From CANLDA01 sp964021645 (GTDB lineage Bacteria > Pseudomonadota > Alphaproteobacteria > Rhodobacterales > Rhodobacteraceae): DNA of 64,000 nt. The DNA is taken from assembly GCA_964021645.1 (NCBI GenBank), contig CAXIAD010000003.1:1-64000 (forward strand). Direction: 5' to 3'. A program made the translations under genes and the position numbers. The stretch's first letter is position 1, and the number at the start of each line of letters is the position of its first letter. Positions 15,987 through 23,806 of this stretch are shown piece by piece. Below the pieces are notes generated by a model. The model was not told the origin of the DNA, ran no database searches, and worked only from the letters and a program-made list of their open reading frames with translations.

Positions 15987-16880
15987 TTATGCTGCTTTCG
16001 CCCTAACAACGCGCGCAATTGTTTCACCAATGACGGCAGGGTTTTCGGCGACGACGACACCAGCTGCACTTAGAATCTCTACTTTCTCGGAAGCAGATTC
16101 ACCGAATGCAGAAATAATTGCGCCAGCATGGCCCATAGTGCGACCCTTGGGAGCAGTTAGGCCGGCAACATAGGCAACCACTGGTTTGCTGATGTTGTCG
16201 CGAATAAACTCGGCTGCTTCGGCTTCTTGGGGTCCACCGATTTCGCCAATCATCGCGATAACTTCGGTTTCTGGATCGTCTTCAAACCACTGTAGGATAT
16301 CTTTGAAGCTGGATCCGTTGATCGGATCGCCCCCGATGCCGACCGACGTCGACACACCTAGACCCAACTCTTTTAGCTGTGCGGCAGCTTCGTAACCCAA
16401 AGTTCCCGAACGACCAATGATGCCAACATTGCCTTGTAGATAGATATGCCCGGGCATGATCCCTAGCAGCGCTTTGCCGGGGCTGATTGTGCCAGCACAG
16501 TTGGGGCCAGTTAGGACCATACGCTCTTCGCGTTTGTAGCGCATCATATAGCGTTTTACGCGGATCATGTCCTGTGCTGGGATGCCGTCGGTGATGCAAA
16601 CGCAATATTTGATGCCAGCATCAGCTGCTTCCATGATGGAATCTGCTGCAAAAGGCGGGGGTACAAATACCAGCGATGCGTTACCACCTGTCGCCTCGAC
16701 TGCATCTTTTACAGTATTGAAAACTGGAACACCTTCGACTGTTTCGCCACCTTTACCAGGGACAACGCCAGCGACGACATTTGTACCATAGTTTAGCATG
16801 TCTTTGGTGTGGAAACGGGCCATCTTACCCGTGATTCCCTGCACAATTACTTTGCTGTCGCGATCTAAAAGAATGCTCAT
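15987..16880 (-). CDS. mtkB: Malate-CoA ligase alpha subunit (malate thiokinase)
   Basis: 297-residue SucD-type subunit with CoA-binding N-terminal domain (VIVQGITGKMARFHT, GTNVVAGVVPGKGG) and the phosphohistidine loop TMGHAGAII, His251. It activates malate to malyl-CoA using ATP together with MtkA. The start triplet at 16878-16880 shares a base with the mtkA stop (TGATG), which fits translational coupling and gives the family length of about 296. By sequence it could be succinyl-CoA synthetase alpha; malyl-CoA lyase, sgaA and glycerate kinase in the same island make malate thiokinase much more likely. Confidence 0.9.
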   Translation of the reverse strand: MSILLDRDSKVIVQGITGKMARFHTKDMLNYGTNVVAGVVPGKGGETVEGVPVFNTVKDAVEATGGNASLVFVPPPFAADSIMEAADAGIKYCVCITDGIPAQDMIRVKRYMMRYKREERMVLTGPNCAGTISPGKALLGIMPGHIYLQGNVGIIGRSGTLGYEAAAQLKELGLGVSTSVGIGGDPINGSSFKDILQWFEDDPETEVIAMIGEIGGPQEAEAAEFIRDNISKPVVAYVAGLTAPKGRTMGHAGAIISAFGESASEKVEILSAAGVVVAENPAVIGETIARVVRAKAA

Positions 16881-18076
16881 CAGACGGCCCTCACTCGGGT
16901 ATTTTGACTTTGATCGTTTTTCCACGCGCCCACTGCGCGTTCTGCGGCTTCCATCAATGTGGTCGCGCGGATCAGTGGTAATCCGCTTTGCGCAATGATT
17001 TTCTGACCTTCTTCGACATTGGTCCCTGAAAGGCGAACGATGACGGGCACGTCCACAGGATTTGCACGCAATGCTTGAACCACACCTTCGGCAACCCAAT
17101 CACAGCGGTTGATGCCAGCGAAGATATTGACAAGGATCGCCTGAACTTTGCTGTCTGATGTCACAAGATTAAAGGCCTTTGCGACCCGCTCAGGTGTGGC
17201 GCCGCCGCCGATATCCAAGAAGTTGGCAGGCTCTCCACCGGCCAATTTGATTGTGTCCATTGTGGCCATAGCAAGTCCGGCCCCGTTCACAATGCAGCCG
17301 ATGTTACCATCCAGCCCAACATAGGATAATCCACGATCCGCCGCGCGGCTTTCGCGGGGGTCTTCTTGTGATTTATCCCGCAATTCGCTGATCTGCGGAT
17401 GGCGAAATAACGCGTTGTCATCAAAGGTCATCTTGCCGTCTAGTGCGACGATACGATTGTCTCCTGTCACTACCAACGGATTGATCTCAACCATCGTTGC
17501 GTCCAGCTCGGTAAAGGCGCGATAGCAGCCCTGTAGCGTGCGAACCATCCGCTGGATCATGCTTGCTTCGATGCCCAGTTTGAACGCGATTTCACGCGCC
17601 TGAAATTCTTGCAGACCTACAGCGGGTTCTACAGTTGCGCGCACAATCGAATCCGGGCGCTCTGCAGAAATCTCTTCAATTTCCATGCCCCCTTCGGAGG
17701 ATGCAACGATCATCACGCGCTGGCTGGAGCGATCCAGAACAAACCCGAGGTAAATCTCGCGGTCTATCTGAACAGCGCTTTCGACATAAACGCGATACAC
17801 ACCTTTGCCTTCTGGGCCAGTTTGATGCGTAATCAGTTTTTTGCCGAACATATCATCGGCAGCGTCATAGATTGCCTGCTCATTATCGCAAACAGTTACG
17901 CCACCTGCTTTGCCGCGACCGCCAGCGTGTATTTGCGCTTTGACGACCCAGCGTTCGCCGCCCAATTCGCGGGCGCGATACTGCGCCTGTTCTGGGCTAT
18001 AGGCCAAAGCACCTGTTGGTACATCGACACCAAATCGGCTTAGGATTTCCTTAGCCTGATATTCATGAATATCCAT
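16880..18076 (-). CDS. mtkA: Malate-CoA ligase beta subunit (malate thiokinase)
   Basis: 398-residue SucC-type ATP-grasp subunit. It starts MDIHEYQAKEIL, has the ATP-grasp region WVVKAQIHAGGRGKAGGV and the C-terminal CoA-ligase domain with NFLDIGGGA and NIFAGINRCDWVAEGVV. With MtkB it makes malyl-CoA, the substrate of malyl-CoA lyase at 20365. The ATG follows a strong GGGAGGAA site, 20 bases after sgaA. Confidence 0.9.
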   Translation of the reverse strand: MDIHEYQAKEILSRFGVDVPTGALAYSPEQAQYRARELGGERWVVKAQIHAGGRGKAGGVTVCDNEQAIYDAADDMFGKKLITHQTGPEGKGVYRVYVESAVQIDREIYLGFVLDRSSQRVMIVASSEGGMEIEEISAERPDSIVRATVEPAVGLQEFQAREIAFKLGIEASMIQRMVRTLQGCYRAFTELDATMVEINPLVVTGDNRIVALDGKMTFDDNALFRHPQISELRDKSQEDPRESRAADRGLSYVGLDGNIGCIVNGAGLAMATMDTIKLAGGEPANFLDIGGGATPERVAKAFNLVTSDSKVQAILVNIFAGINRCDWVAEGVVQALRANPVDVPVIVRLSGTNVEEGQKIIAQSGLPLIRATTLMEAAERAVGAWKNDQSQNTRVRAV

Positions 18077-18096
18077 GAGTTCCTCCCTTGGACAGC

Positions 18097-19344
18097 TTAC
18101 TCGGCTGCCATTGCGGTATCGTAATGTGTGTTGAGCAGTGTGTTGATGACATCGGTATCAACGTTCGCCCCTATATCGTTCATTGCTGCGGCAAACCGTG
18201 TCACGATTTCAGTGATCTGAGCTTGGGTGATTTGATTGAGGATGCCGATGCGTATCTGGACCGGTTCAGAAAGAGTTGGCCAAATGCCAAATCCAACGGC
18301 GCGGCAATTTTGAACTAATTCTTTTTCACGACCAGCCATTGATTGTGGAAGGTTGAGGACCACAAGGCTTGTCATATTGCTTGTGACTTCGCACCCCATC
18401 GCGGTCACCGCAGTGGTGAGCGCTTTTTCATGAAACGCATAGTCTATCGCTTTTTGTGCGCGACCATGTTGCAGAGTGATGCGTAACGCTTCGTGGAATG
18501 CAGCGACAGCATAGCCCGAATGGGTCCGGTGATATGTGCCTGCCGCAACGTCCTGCCCATCTACAATACCCCAGTGGCGCGCCTCAAGGATGGGATGGTG
18601 AACGTAAGAGTGACACCCGTTGGTTTTCACTTCGGTGATGTAGCGATCGCTGAAGCTGACGGGCGCATAGGTCAACGGCAAGCAAAGCACACCTTTTTGC
18701 GGGCAGGATGCCCACCCAACAACGCCGGGAAAGGCGTCGATTGTGAAATCTTCAATCCCCAATGAACTGACCGCGTCTATTAAACCCATGGCATCGTGTT
18801 TCTCACAGGCGTCACTGAAGCCCTGCAAATCGTTAATGCGACCCGAGCCAGTTTCCCAATGTGCCATAAACGCCCATTTTGGTTTGTGCTTAGCCAAGGC
18901 CTTTTCTACGATTTCGGCAGTTACAGATTGGCCGTGTGGGACATCAATGATGGTCACGTTGGCGGGTTGAGGATTCATGGCATTTGCGGACATCTCTTCG
19001 CGCGTTGCTGCCTTCATCCGAATTGTCATGCCGTCAATGCCGCTGAACGTACCATTCACAAAGGCAACAACACTGTCGCCCGGTAGGATTGCACCCAACA
19101 TGACATCAAGACCGGAAAATCCCGTGCCTCCGACGCCGTAGGTGTAGGTGTTATTGGTGCCCCAAAGGCTCCGCAGCATGTTCTTGCATTCAATCATGCC
19201 ACGCAGCACGTCAGCTTGCATGTGATCTGCAAGGCCCGTGTTGGCGAAGGCCGCTAGAACACGAGCGTCTGTATTGCCTGGGCCAGGGCCGGCAGCCAGC
19301 GTTTCTGGGATCACGAGTTGAGGGAAAATGTGCGAATCGCTCAT
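18097..19344 (-). CDS. sgaA: Serine-glyoxylate aminotransferase
   Basis: 415-residue class V PLP-dependent aminotransferase of the serine/alanine-glyoxylate group. The PLP lysine is Lys217 in CPQKGVLCL; the upstream Asp in LIDAVSSLG holds the pyridine nitrogen. In the serine cycle it moves the amino group from serine to glyoxylate, giving hydroxypyruvate and glycine. The ATG in 19342-19344 follows a GAGG site; a longer frame to 19425 lacks one and adds residues absent from the family. It is the first gene of sgaA-mtkA-mtkB-hprA. Related BhcA of the beta-hydroxyaspartate cycle is the main alternative, but no other bhc gene is seen. Confidence 0.88.
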   Translation of the reverse strand: MSDSHIFPQLVIPETLAAGPGPGNTDARVLAAFANTGLADHMQADVLRGMIECKNMLRSLWGTNNTYTYGVGGTGFSGLDVMLGAILPGDSVVAFVNGTFSGIDGMTIRMKAATREEMSANAMNPQPANVTIIDVPHGQSVTAEIVEKALAKHKPKWAFMAHWETGSGRINDLQGFSDACEKHDAMGLIDAVSSLGIEDFTIDAFPGVVGWASCPQKGVLCLPLTYAPVSFSDRYITEVKTNGCHSYVHHPILEARHWGIVDGQDVAAGTYHRTHSGYAVAAFHEALRITLQHGRAQKAIDYAFHEKALTTAVTAMGCEVTSNMTSLVVLNLPQSMAGREKELVQNCRAVGFGIWPTLSEPVQIRIGILNQITQAQITEIVTRFAAAMNDIGANVDTDVINTLLNTHYDTAMAAE

Positions 19345-19471
19345 GGGGTGGACCTCGGTTGGCTGAATGATGATTGGGTGTACGTTCGAATTGAGCTTAG
19401 AAAACTCGTTATCGACAAAACCCACAACATCCCTATATCCTGCTTTTGGGTATCTAATAGTGTGGTGATAA

Positions 19472-19530
19472 ACCTACCCTTAAGTGTAAATATACCGTGG
19501 TATGCCGAAATATTACCTACCCATATGGGT
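19472..19530. promoter_or_regulatory. Repeats in the divergent sgaA / response-regulator promoter region
   Basis: The octamer ACCTACCC occurs at 19472-19479 and again at 19515-19522, 43 bp apart (about four helical turns). The second copy overlaps the perfect palindrome ACCCATATGGGT (19519-19530), and between them is ATACC-GT-GGTAT (19492-19503). All share ACC/GGT halves. They lie between the sgaA operon and the regulator gene and are plausible binding sites for that regulator. Confidence 0.45.
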
Positions 19531-19553
19531 GGTTTTTGTAAGAAAGAACTCAA

Positions 19554-20207
19554 ATGGCTACGATAAGCGACAAAGTTTCTCCAATTTCAGTCATGCTTGC
19601 TGACGCAAATCCGCTTGTGCTCTCTGCGATGTCAGAAATTTTTGAACGCGACCCCAGATTCTCGCTAGTGGCGACGTCTTCGACGGCTGAGGGTTTTCTT
19701 GGAACGGTTATGCGCGTTCCAGTTCAGGTGGGTGTGATTGATTGGAACCTACCGGCATTAGGCGGGGCAAAGTTGATCGAAGTATTGCGTGAGCAGGAAA
19801 CAGCGCCAAAGTTGGTCGTGTACGCAGATGCCGTGGGTGAAACGCCACGTCACGCAATGGCCGCCGGTGCAGCAGGCTTTGCACCACGCTCCGGTGCGGT
19901 TGAGGGGCTGCTGGACACCTGCCGTGATGTGGCCGCTGGCAAAATGGTGTTTCCATTTTTGGATGTCCGGGCACTTCAGCAAGATCCGATTGAACAGCTC
20001 TCGCGGCGGGAACGAACGATGCTAGAGGCATTGTCGAAAGGTCTCACAAATCGGGAGCTTTCTGCCGAGCTGGAAATCACGATCAATACGGTGAAATTTC
20101 ACCTCTCGAATCTGTACGAAAAACTATCAGTCAAAAACAGAACGCAGGCCATTGCATTTTACTATTCTCAGCGTGCCAAAAAGGGTGATTTCAATCATCC
20201 AAGTTGA
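19554..20207 (+). CDS. LuxR/FixJ-family response regulator, probable serine-cycle regulator
   Basis: 217 residues: receiver domain (about 10-125) and LuxR-type helix-turn-helix (about 148-205, SRRERTMLEALSKGLTNREL then TINTVKFHLSNLYEKL). The phospho-acceptor is probably Asp63 (VIDWNLP), with acidic Asp17 nearby. The receiver looks atypical: the conserved Thr/Ser position reads VVYAD, and the Lys near its end is replaced (GFAPRSG). No histidine kinase gene is adjacent, so phosphorylation is uncertain. Position between the two arms of the serine-cycle island suggests control of it. Confidence 0.85.
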   Translation: MATISDKVSPISVMLADANPLVLSAMSEIFERDPRFSLVATSSTAEGFLGTVMRVPVQVGVIDWNLPALGGAKLIEVLREQETAPKLVVYADAVGETPRHAMAAGAAGFAPRSGAVEGLLDTCRDVAAGKMVFPFLDVRALQQDPIEQLSRRERTMLEALSKGLTNRELSAELEITINTVKFHLSNLYEKLSVKNRTQAIAFYYSQRAKKGDFNHPS

Positions 20208-20228
20208 TGGAATGTTCGGCTTGCCTCG

Positions 20229-20264
20229 TGCGTACGCGCGCGCGAGCGCAAGCGCGCGTACGCA
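20229..20264 (+). terminator. GC-rich 13-bp hairpin after the response regulator
   Basis: TGCGTACGCGCGC (20229-20241) and GCGCGCGTACGCA (20252-20264) are perfect inverted copies around a 10-base loop; a T-run (TATTTTTTCC) follows about 15 bases later. It likely ends the regulator transcript. The alternating CG run is unusual in this moderate-GC region. Confidence 0.6.
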
Positions 20265-20288
20265 TGCAAGTTATTGAATATTTTTTCC

Positions 20289-20317
20289 TTGACAGCGCTC
20301 ACAATGCTGGGGAATTG
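20289..20317 (+). promoter_or_regulatory. Possible mcl promoter
   Basis: TTGACA at 20289-20294 is a perfect -35 hexamer between the terminator and mcl. The -10 at 17-bp spacing (GAATTG) is poor, so activation by a regulator would be needed. Confidence 0.3.
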
Positions 20318-20364
20318 CTGGCGTTAGACGACGAATCTAACACGACAAAAAGGAACTTTTATCC

Positions 20365-21342
20365 ATGTCATTCCATGTCATTGAACAAGCCCCAGCCCGC
20401 CTAAATCGTAGTGAGCTGGCGATACCTGGTAGCCAGCCTCAAATGTTTGAAAAGGCTGCAAAATCTGACGTAGACGTGGTCTTTCTCGACCTAGAAGATG
20501 CTGTGGCTCCAGACGAGAAAGAGCAAGCGAGAAAGAACATCATCAAGGCCCTGAACGAGCTTGATTGGGGCACCAAAACAATGTCGGTGCGCATCAACGG
20601 TTTGGACACCCACTATATGTATCGCGACGTTGTTGATGTTGTTGAGCAAGCTGGCGAACGTCTTGATTTGATCATGATTCCCAAGGTTGGAACCGCCGCA
20701 GATGTCTATGCCGTGGACATGATGGTTACCCAGATCGAAGATGCCAAGGGATACAAAAAACGGATCGGTTTTGAGCACATAATCGAGACCGCTTTGGGCA
20801 TGCAAAATGTGACCGAAATTGCGGGTGCTTCGAAGCGAAATGAATCACTGCATTTTGGGGTCGCTGACTATGCTGCGAGCACCCGTGCACGGACGACAAT
20901 TATCGGTGGCGTGAACCCTGATTACTCGGTTTTGACCGATCCTGCCGAGGATGGTTCTCGTGACGTTCATTGGGGTGATATGTGGCATTATGCATTGGCG
21001 CGGATGGTTGTCGCGGCGCGTGCAAATGGGCTGCGCCCAATTGATGGACCGTTCGGAGATTTCCAAGATCCTGACGGATACCGTGCCGCTGCAAAACGCG
21101 CCGCGGTGTTGGGATGTGAGGGCAAATGGGCAATACACCCTAGTCAGATCGCTCTCGCAAATGAGGTGATGTCCCCCTCCGAGGCAGAGGTTACCAAAGC
21201 GCAACGAATCCTAGAAGCAATGGCTGCTGCTGAGGCAGAAGGCAAAGGGGCTGTATCTCTTGATGGTCGCCTGATTGACTATGCTTCAATTCGCCAAGCA
21301 GAAGTGCTTGTGGAGAAAGCTAAACAAATCGCCGGCGCTTAA
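20365..21342 (+). CDS. mcl: L-malyl-CoA lyase
   Basis: 325-residue CitE-superfamily lyase of the Mcl1 type. Landmarks are RSELAIPGS near residue 15, VVFLDLEDAVAPDEK (metal and acid residues), GFEHIIETALGM, HFGVADYAAS and WAIHPSQIALANEVMSP. It splits malyl-CoA into glyoxylate and acetyl-CoA, closing the serine cycle after MtkAB; family members can also cleave beta-methylmalyl-CoA. A ribosome site (AAAAAGGAAC) precedes the ATG. A hairpin separates it from glycerate kinase. Confidence 0.94.
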   Translation: MSFHVIEQAPARLNRSELAIPGSQPQMFEKAAKSDVDVVFLDLEDAVAPDEKEQARKNIIKALNELDWGTKTMSVRINGLDTHYMYRDVVDVVEQAGERLDLIMIPKVGTAADVYAVDMMVTQIEDAKGYKKRIGFEHIIETALGMQNVTEIAGASKRNESLHFGVADYAASTRARTTIIGGVNPDYSVLTDPAEDGSRDVHWGDMWHYALARMVVAARANGLRPIDGPFGDFQDPDGYRAAAKRAAVLGCEGKWAIHPSQIALANEVMSPSEAEVTKAQRILEAMAAAEAEGKGAVSLDGRLIDYASIRQAEVLVEKAKQIAGA

Positions 21343-21352
21343 AATCCGGTAA

Positions 21353-21381
21353 AGGTGTTGCTCATGATGTGGGCAGCACCT
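21353..21381 (+). terminator. Hairpin between mcl and glycerate kinase
   Basis: AGGTGTTGC (21353-21361) pairs with GCAGCACCT (21373-21381), 9 bp with one G-U pair and an 11-base loop. CAATCTTTAAC follows. It could act as an attenuator or RNA-processing end rather than a full stop, since the next gene begins 22 bases later. Confidence 0.4.
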
Positions 21382-21403
21382 CAATCTTTAACATAGTGAG
21401 CCC

Positions 21404-22660
21404 ATGATGACCGACCTGAAAGCAATTGCCCGTTCGTTATTTCAGGCTGCTGTCGATTGTGCTGATCCGGCGCGCGCATTGCGAAATGCAATGCAAGTCT
21501 CCGCTTTGCCAGCCTGCCACGCGCATGGCCATACCTATATTATTGCGGTTGGTAAGGCTGCTGTTCCAATGATGCGCGAGGCTTTGGGGCAGATTGAAGA
21601 ACCACGCACGGCGCTGGCAGTGACAAACCACGAAAATTATTGCGAGATCGAAGGTGCCACTGTCCTTGTTGGGGGGCATCCGGTTCCGGATGAAAACAGT
21701 GCTATTGCAGGGCGTAAGGTGATTGAGTTGTTGCAATCGGCAACTGTGCTGGATCGCGTTGTTGTATTGGTTTCAGGCGGTGGTTCGGCTTTGTTGGTAT
21801 CCCCTGTTGAGGGGGTGTCTCTCGAGGAGAAAGCAACGCTAAGCCAGCAACTCTTGGCTTCTGGTCTTGGTATCAATGATATGAATTTGGTTCGACAGAA
21901 ACTTTCTACACTTAAAGGGGGAGGTTTCCTGCGGCATGCTAAGCACGCAAAAATTTGTGCGTATATCCTTTCTGACGTGATCGGGGACGATTTACGTGCG
22001 ATCGCTTCGGGGCCAACGGTCGGTGCAATTGGCTCCAACAACGATGCCCGGAAACTGCTGCTTGATGCTGGATTATGGAGCGATGTTCCACTTGCGATCC
22101 AAAAGCACCTAAGTAGCATTGAACCTGCTCCACAGGAATCTACTGCAGAAAATACTCTTGTTGGATCGAATCGGCATAGCCTCAATGCGATGCTGGCGGC
22201 ACTTCCCAAAGAATTTATGGGAAGGATTGAGTCAGATCATTTGACTGGTGATGTTGAGCAAGCGGCAGAAACGATTGTAGCTGCTGCTGAATGTGCACCC
22301 AAAAACCACCCAATTGCTTTGATTTTTGGTGGAGAAACGACTGTTCAAATTCGGGGTACAGGTAGAGGCGGACGAAATCAAGAATTGGCGCTTCGAGTGG
22401 CCGAGCTTGCTGAGAAGCGGCTTTGTCCCGGCTGGGTGTTTCTTTCAGGTGGGACTGATGGGCGTGATGGGCCAACCGATGCGGCGGGTGGGATAACCTG
22501 TGCCGACACTTTGCTCCAAATACGTTCTACTGGGGCAAGTCCAAGTGAACTGTTGGCGAATAATGACAGCTATCAAGCACTTCGGCTTGGGAATGCGTTA
22601 TTGATGACCGGTGGTACGGGGACCAACGTCGCGGATGTTCAGGTTTTTCTTCGCCAGTAA
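21404..22660 (+). CDS. gckA: Glycerate 2-kinase (GckA/MOFRL type)
   Basis: 418-residue glycerate kinase of the MOFRL family. N-terminal part has IIAVGKAAVPMM and VLVSGGGSALL; the C-terminal MOFRL part has FGGETTVQIRGTGRGGRNQELALR and SGGTDGRDGPTDAAGG. It phosphorylates glycerate to 2-phosphoglycerate, the step after hydroxypyruvate reductase (15003-15974) in the serine cycle. Two ATG codons are consecutive (21404 and 21407); either may be used. Confidence 0.92.
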   Translation: MMTDLKAIARSLFQAAVDCADPARALRNAMQVSALPACHAHGHTYIIAVGKAAVPMMREALGQIEEPRTALAVTNHENYCEIEGATVLVGGHPVPDENSAIAGRKVIELLQSATVLDRVVVLVSGGGSALLVSPVEGVSLEEKATLSQQLLASGLGINDMNLVRQKLSTLKGGGFLRHAKHAKICAYILSDVIGDDLRAIASGPTVGAIGSNNDARKLLLDAGLWSDVPLAIQKHLSSIEPAPQESTAENTLVGSNRHSLNAMLAALPKEFMGRIESDHLTGDVEQAAETIVAAAECAPKNHPIALIFGGETTVQIRGTGRGGRNQELALRVAELAEKRLCPGWVFLSGGTDGRDGPTDAAGGITCADTLLQIRSTGASPSELLANNDSYQALRLGNALLMTGGTGTNVADVQVFLRQ

Positions 22661-22733
22661 TGTGTCTGTTTCAATGAGCTTTCTGATATTAAGGACGCTC
22701 GAAGTGAGGCGGTGCTTTTTCAATTTGCGCGCA

Positions 22734-23459
22734 CTAATCGCTGGTGTTTGATAGATTTTGACCTAGACAATCGGAGAGGTGAGCTAGAAAAACGCCGCGA
22801 TCTAATCCCGGTTCAATTGGTGGTAGAAATTTGACACGAACCGTACCCTGAAATTTGAGAAGTCGATTTGCAGGCCAGCACTGTCCCGATTGAAGCAACA
22901 CGGGCACGACAGGGCGGCCCGCTAATTGATATAAGACACCGATTCCTGACTGGAGATGCGCATCGCGGGATCTGGTTCGAGTGCCTGTCGGAAAAATAGC
23001 TAAGTTACGTCCGGATTTCAGTGCCGCGACGCCTTTGCGAAGCCCCTCTCGCATTTGGTCCGCGGATACGCCGCTATTCACGGGTATGTGGCCCATGCGG
23101 CGGGTAATCCATCCGACAAGTGGATAGGTGAAAATTTCGCCTTTTGCATACATGATGGGATTGTTTAGCAGCAGGTTGAAATAGAGAGTTTCCCAAGATG
23201 ATTCATGTTGGGATGCGAAAAGCACCGCGCCTTTGGGAATGTGCTCACTTCCTTCTATTCGAAAATTTACACCACAAGCCCATTTAAGGATGAACAATTG
23301 AATACGAAGATTAATGTTGACGCACAGCGCGTCATATTTGCGTGTGAAAATAAGAATTGGGACCGTCGCAATAAATGGGATAGCGACAACAATGGAAAGG
23401 CCATAAAACAAGATGCTGCCAATTACGGATCGGACTGGTAAATATTTGTTTGTGCGCAT
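22734..23459 (-). CDS. 1-acyl-sn-glycerol-3-phosphate acyltransferase (PlsC-like)
   Basis: 241-residue membrane acyltransferase of the LPLAT family. An N-terminal hydrophobic stretch (residues 13-40) anchors it. The active-site motif reads SQHESSWET, giving His85 with Glu90 in place of the common Asp (HX4E), a variant also known in bacterial PlsC proteins; the second motif is FPTGTRTRS instead of FPEGTR. The start at 23459 is inferred; longer frames have no better ribosome site. It is divergent, 65 bases away, from an ACP-ketosynthase-MaoC operon, so the acyl chain may come from that system rather than the primary fatty-acid pool. Confidence 0.82.
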   Translation of the reverse strand: MRTNKYLPVRSVIGSILFYGLSIVVAIPFIATVPILIFTRKYDALCVNINLRIQLFILKWACGVNFRIEGSEHIPKGAVLFASQHESSWETLYFNLLLNNPIMYAKGEIFTYPLVGWITRRMGHIPVNSGVSADQMREGLRKGVAALKSGRNLAIFPTGTRTRSRDAHLQSGIGVLYQLAGRPVVPVLLQSGQCWPANRLLKFQGTVRVKFLPPIEPGLDRGVFLAHLSDCLGQNLSNTSD

Positions 23460-23524
23460 AATCTTGCCGGGTATTGTTCCCTTCAGGATCATAGCTGTAA
23501 TATAGATAATTGGAAAGCACTGGA

Positions 23525-23806
23525 ATGGCGGACATGACAGAACATCAAAAGAAGCTTTCCCAAGAATTGCTAGGGTTGGTGGCACAGGAAGGGATGATCG
23601 ACCCCTCCGAAATATCACCAGAAAAGCGCTTGGAAGATCTCGATATTCAATCTGCTGATTTCATCATGATATTAATGGCGATTGAAGAAAACTACGGGGC
23701 CTACATCTCGGTTGATAGCGATTTGACCGACATGGAAACCGTGCAAGACTTATTGGATATCGCGATTAAGAAAATTGAAGAGTCACAGAAAGAAGCGCAG
23801 GCGTGA
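23525..23806 (+). CDS. Acyl carrier protein
   Basis: About 93 residues with the four-helix ACP pattern. The phosphopantetheine site is probably Ser43 in LDIQSADFI, where most ACPs have DSL; the following acidic helix II (ADFIMILMAIEENYG) supports the call. ATG codons at 23525 and 23534 are both possible starts. Its stop overlaps the GTG of the ketosynthase (GTGA), so the two are translationally coupled. It is clearly a specialised ACP, separate from the fab-operon protein, and probably carries an acyl chain made by the next two enzymes. Confidence 0.85.
   Translation: MADMTEHQKKLSQELLGLVAQEGMIDPSEISPEKRLEDLDIQSADFIMILMAIEENYGAYISVDSDLTDMETVQDLLDIAIKKIEESQKEAQA

Noticed and set aside
15987..18076. 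Calling the ligase pair succinyl-CoA synthetase (sucCD)
   Set aside because: Sequence alone allows it, but the genes are inside an operon with sgaA and hprA and beside mcl, and no TCA-cycle genes flank them.
18097..19344. Beta-hydroxyaspartate cycle aminotransferase (BhcA)
   Set aside because: No beta-hydroxyaspartate aldolase, dehydratase or iminosuccinate reductase gene is seen, whereas five other serine-cycle genes are.
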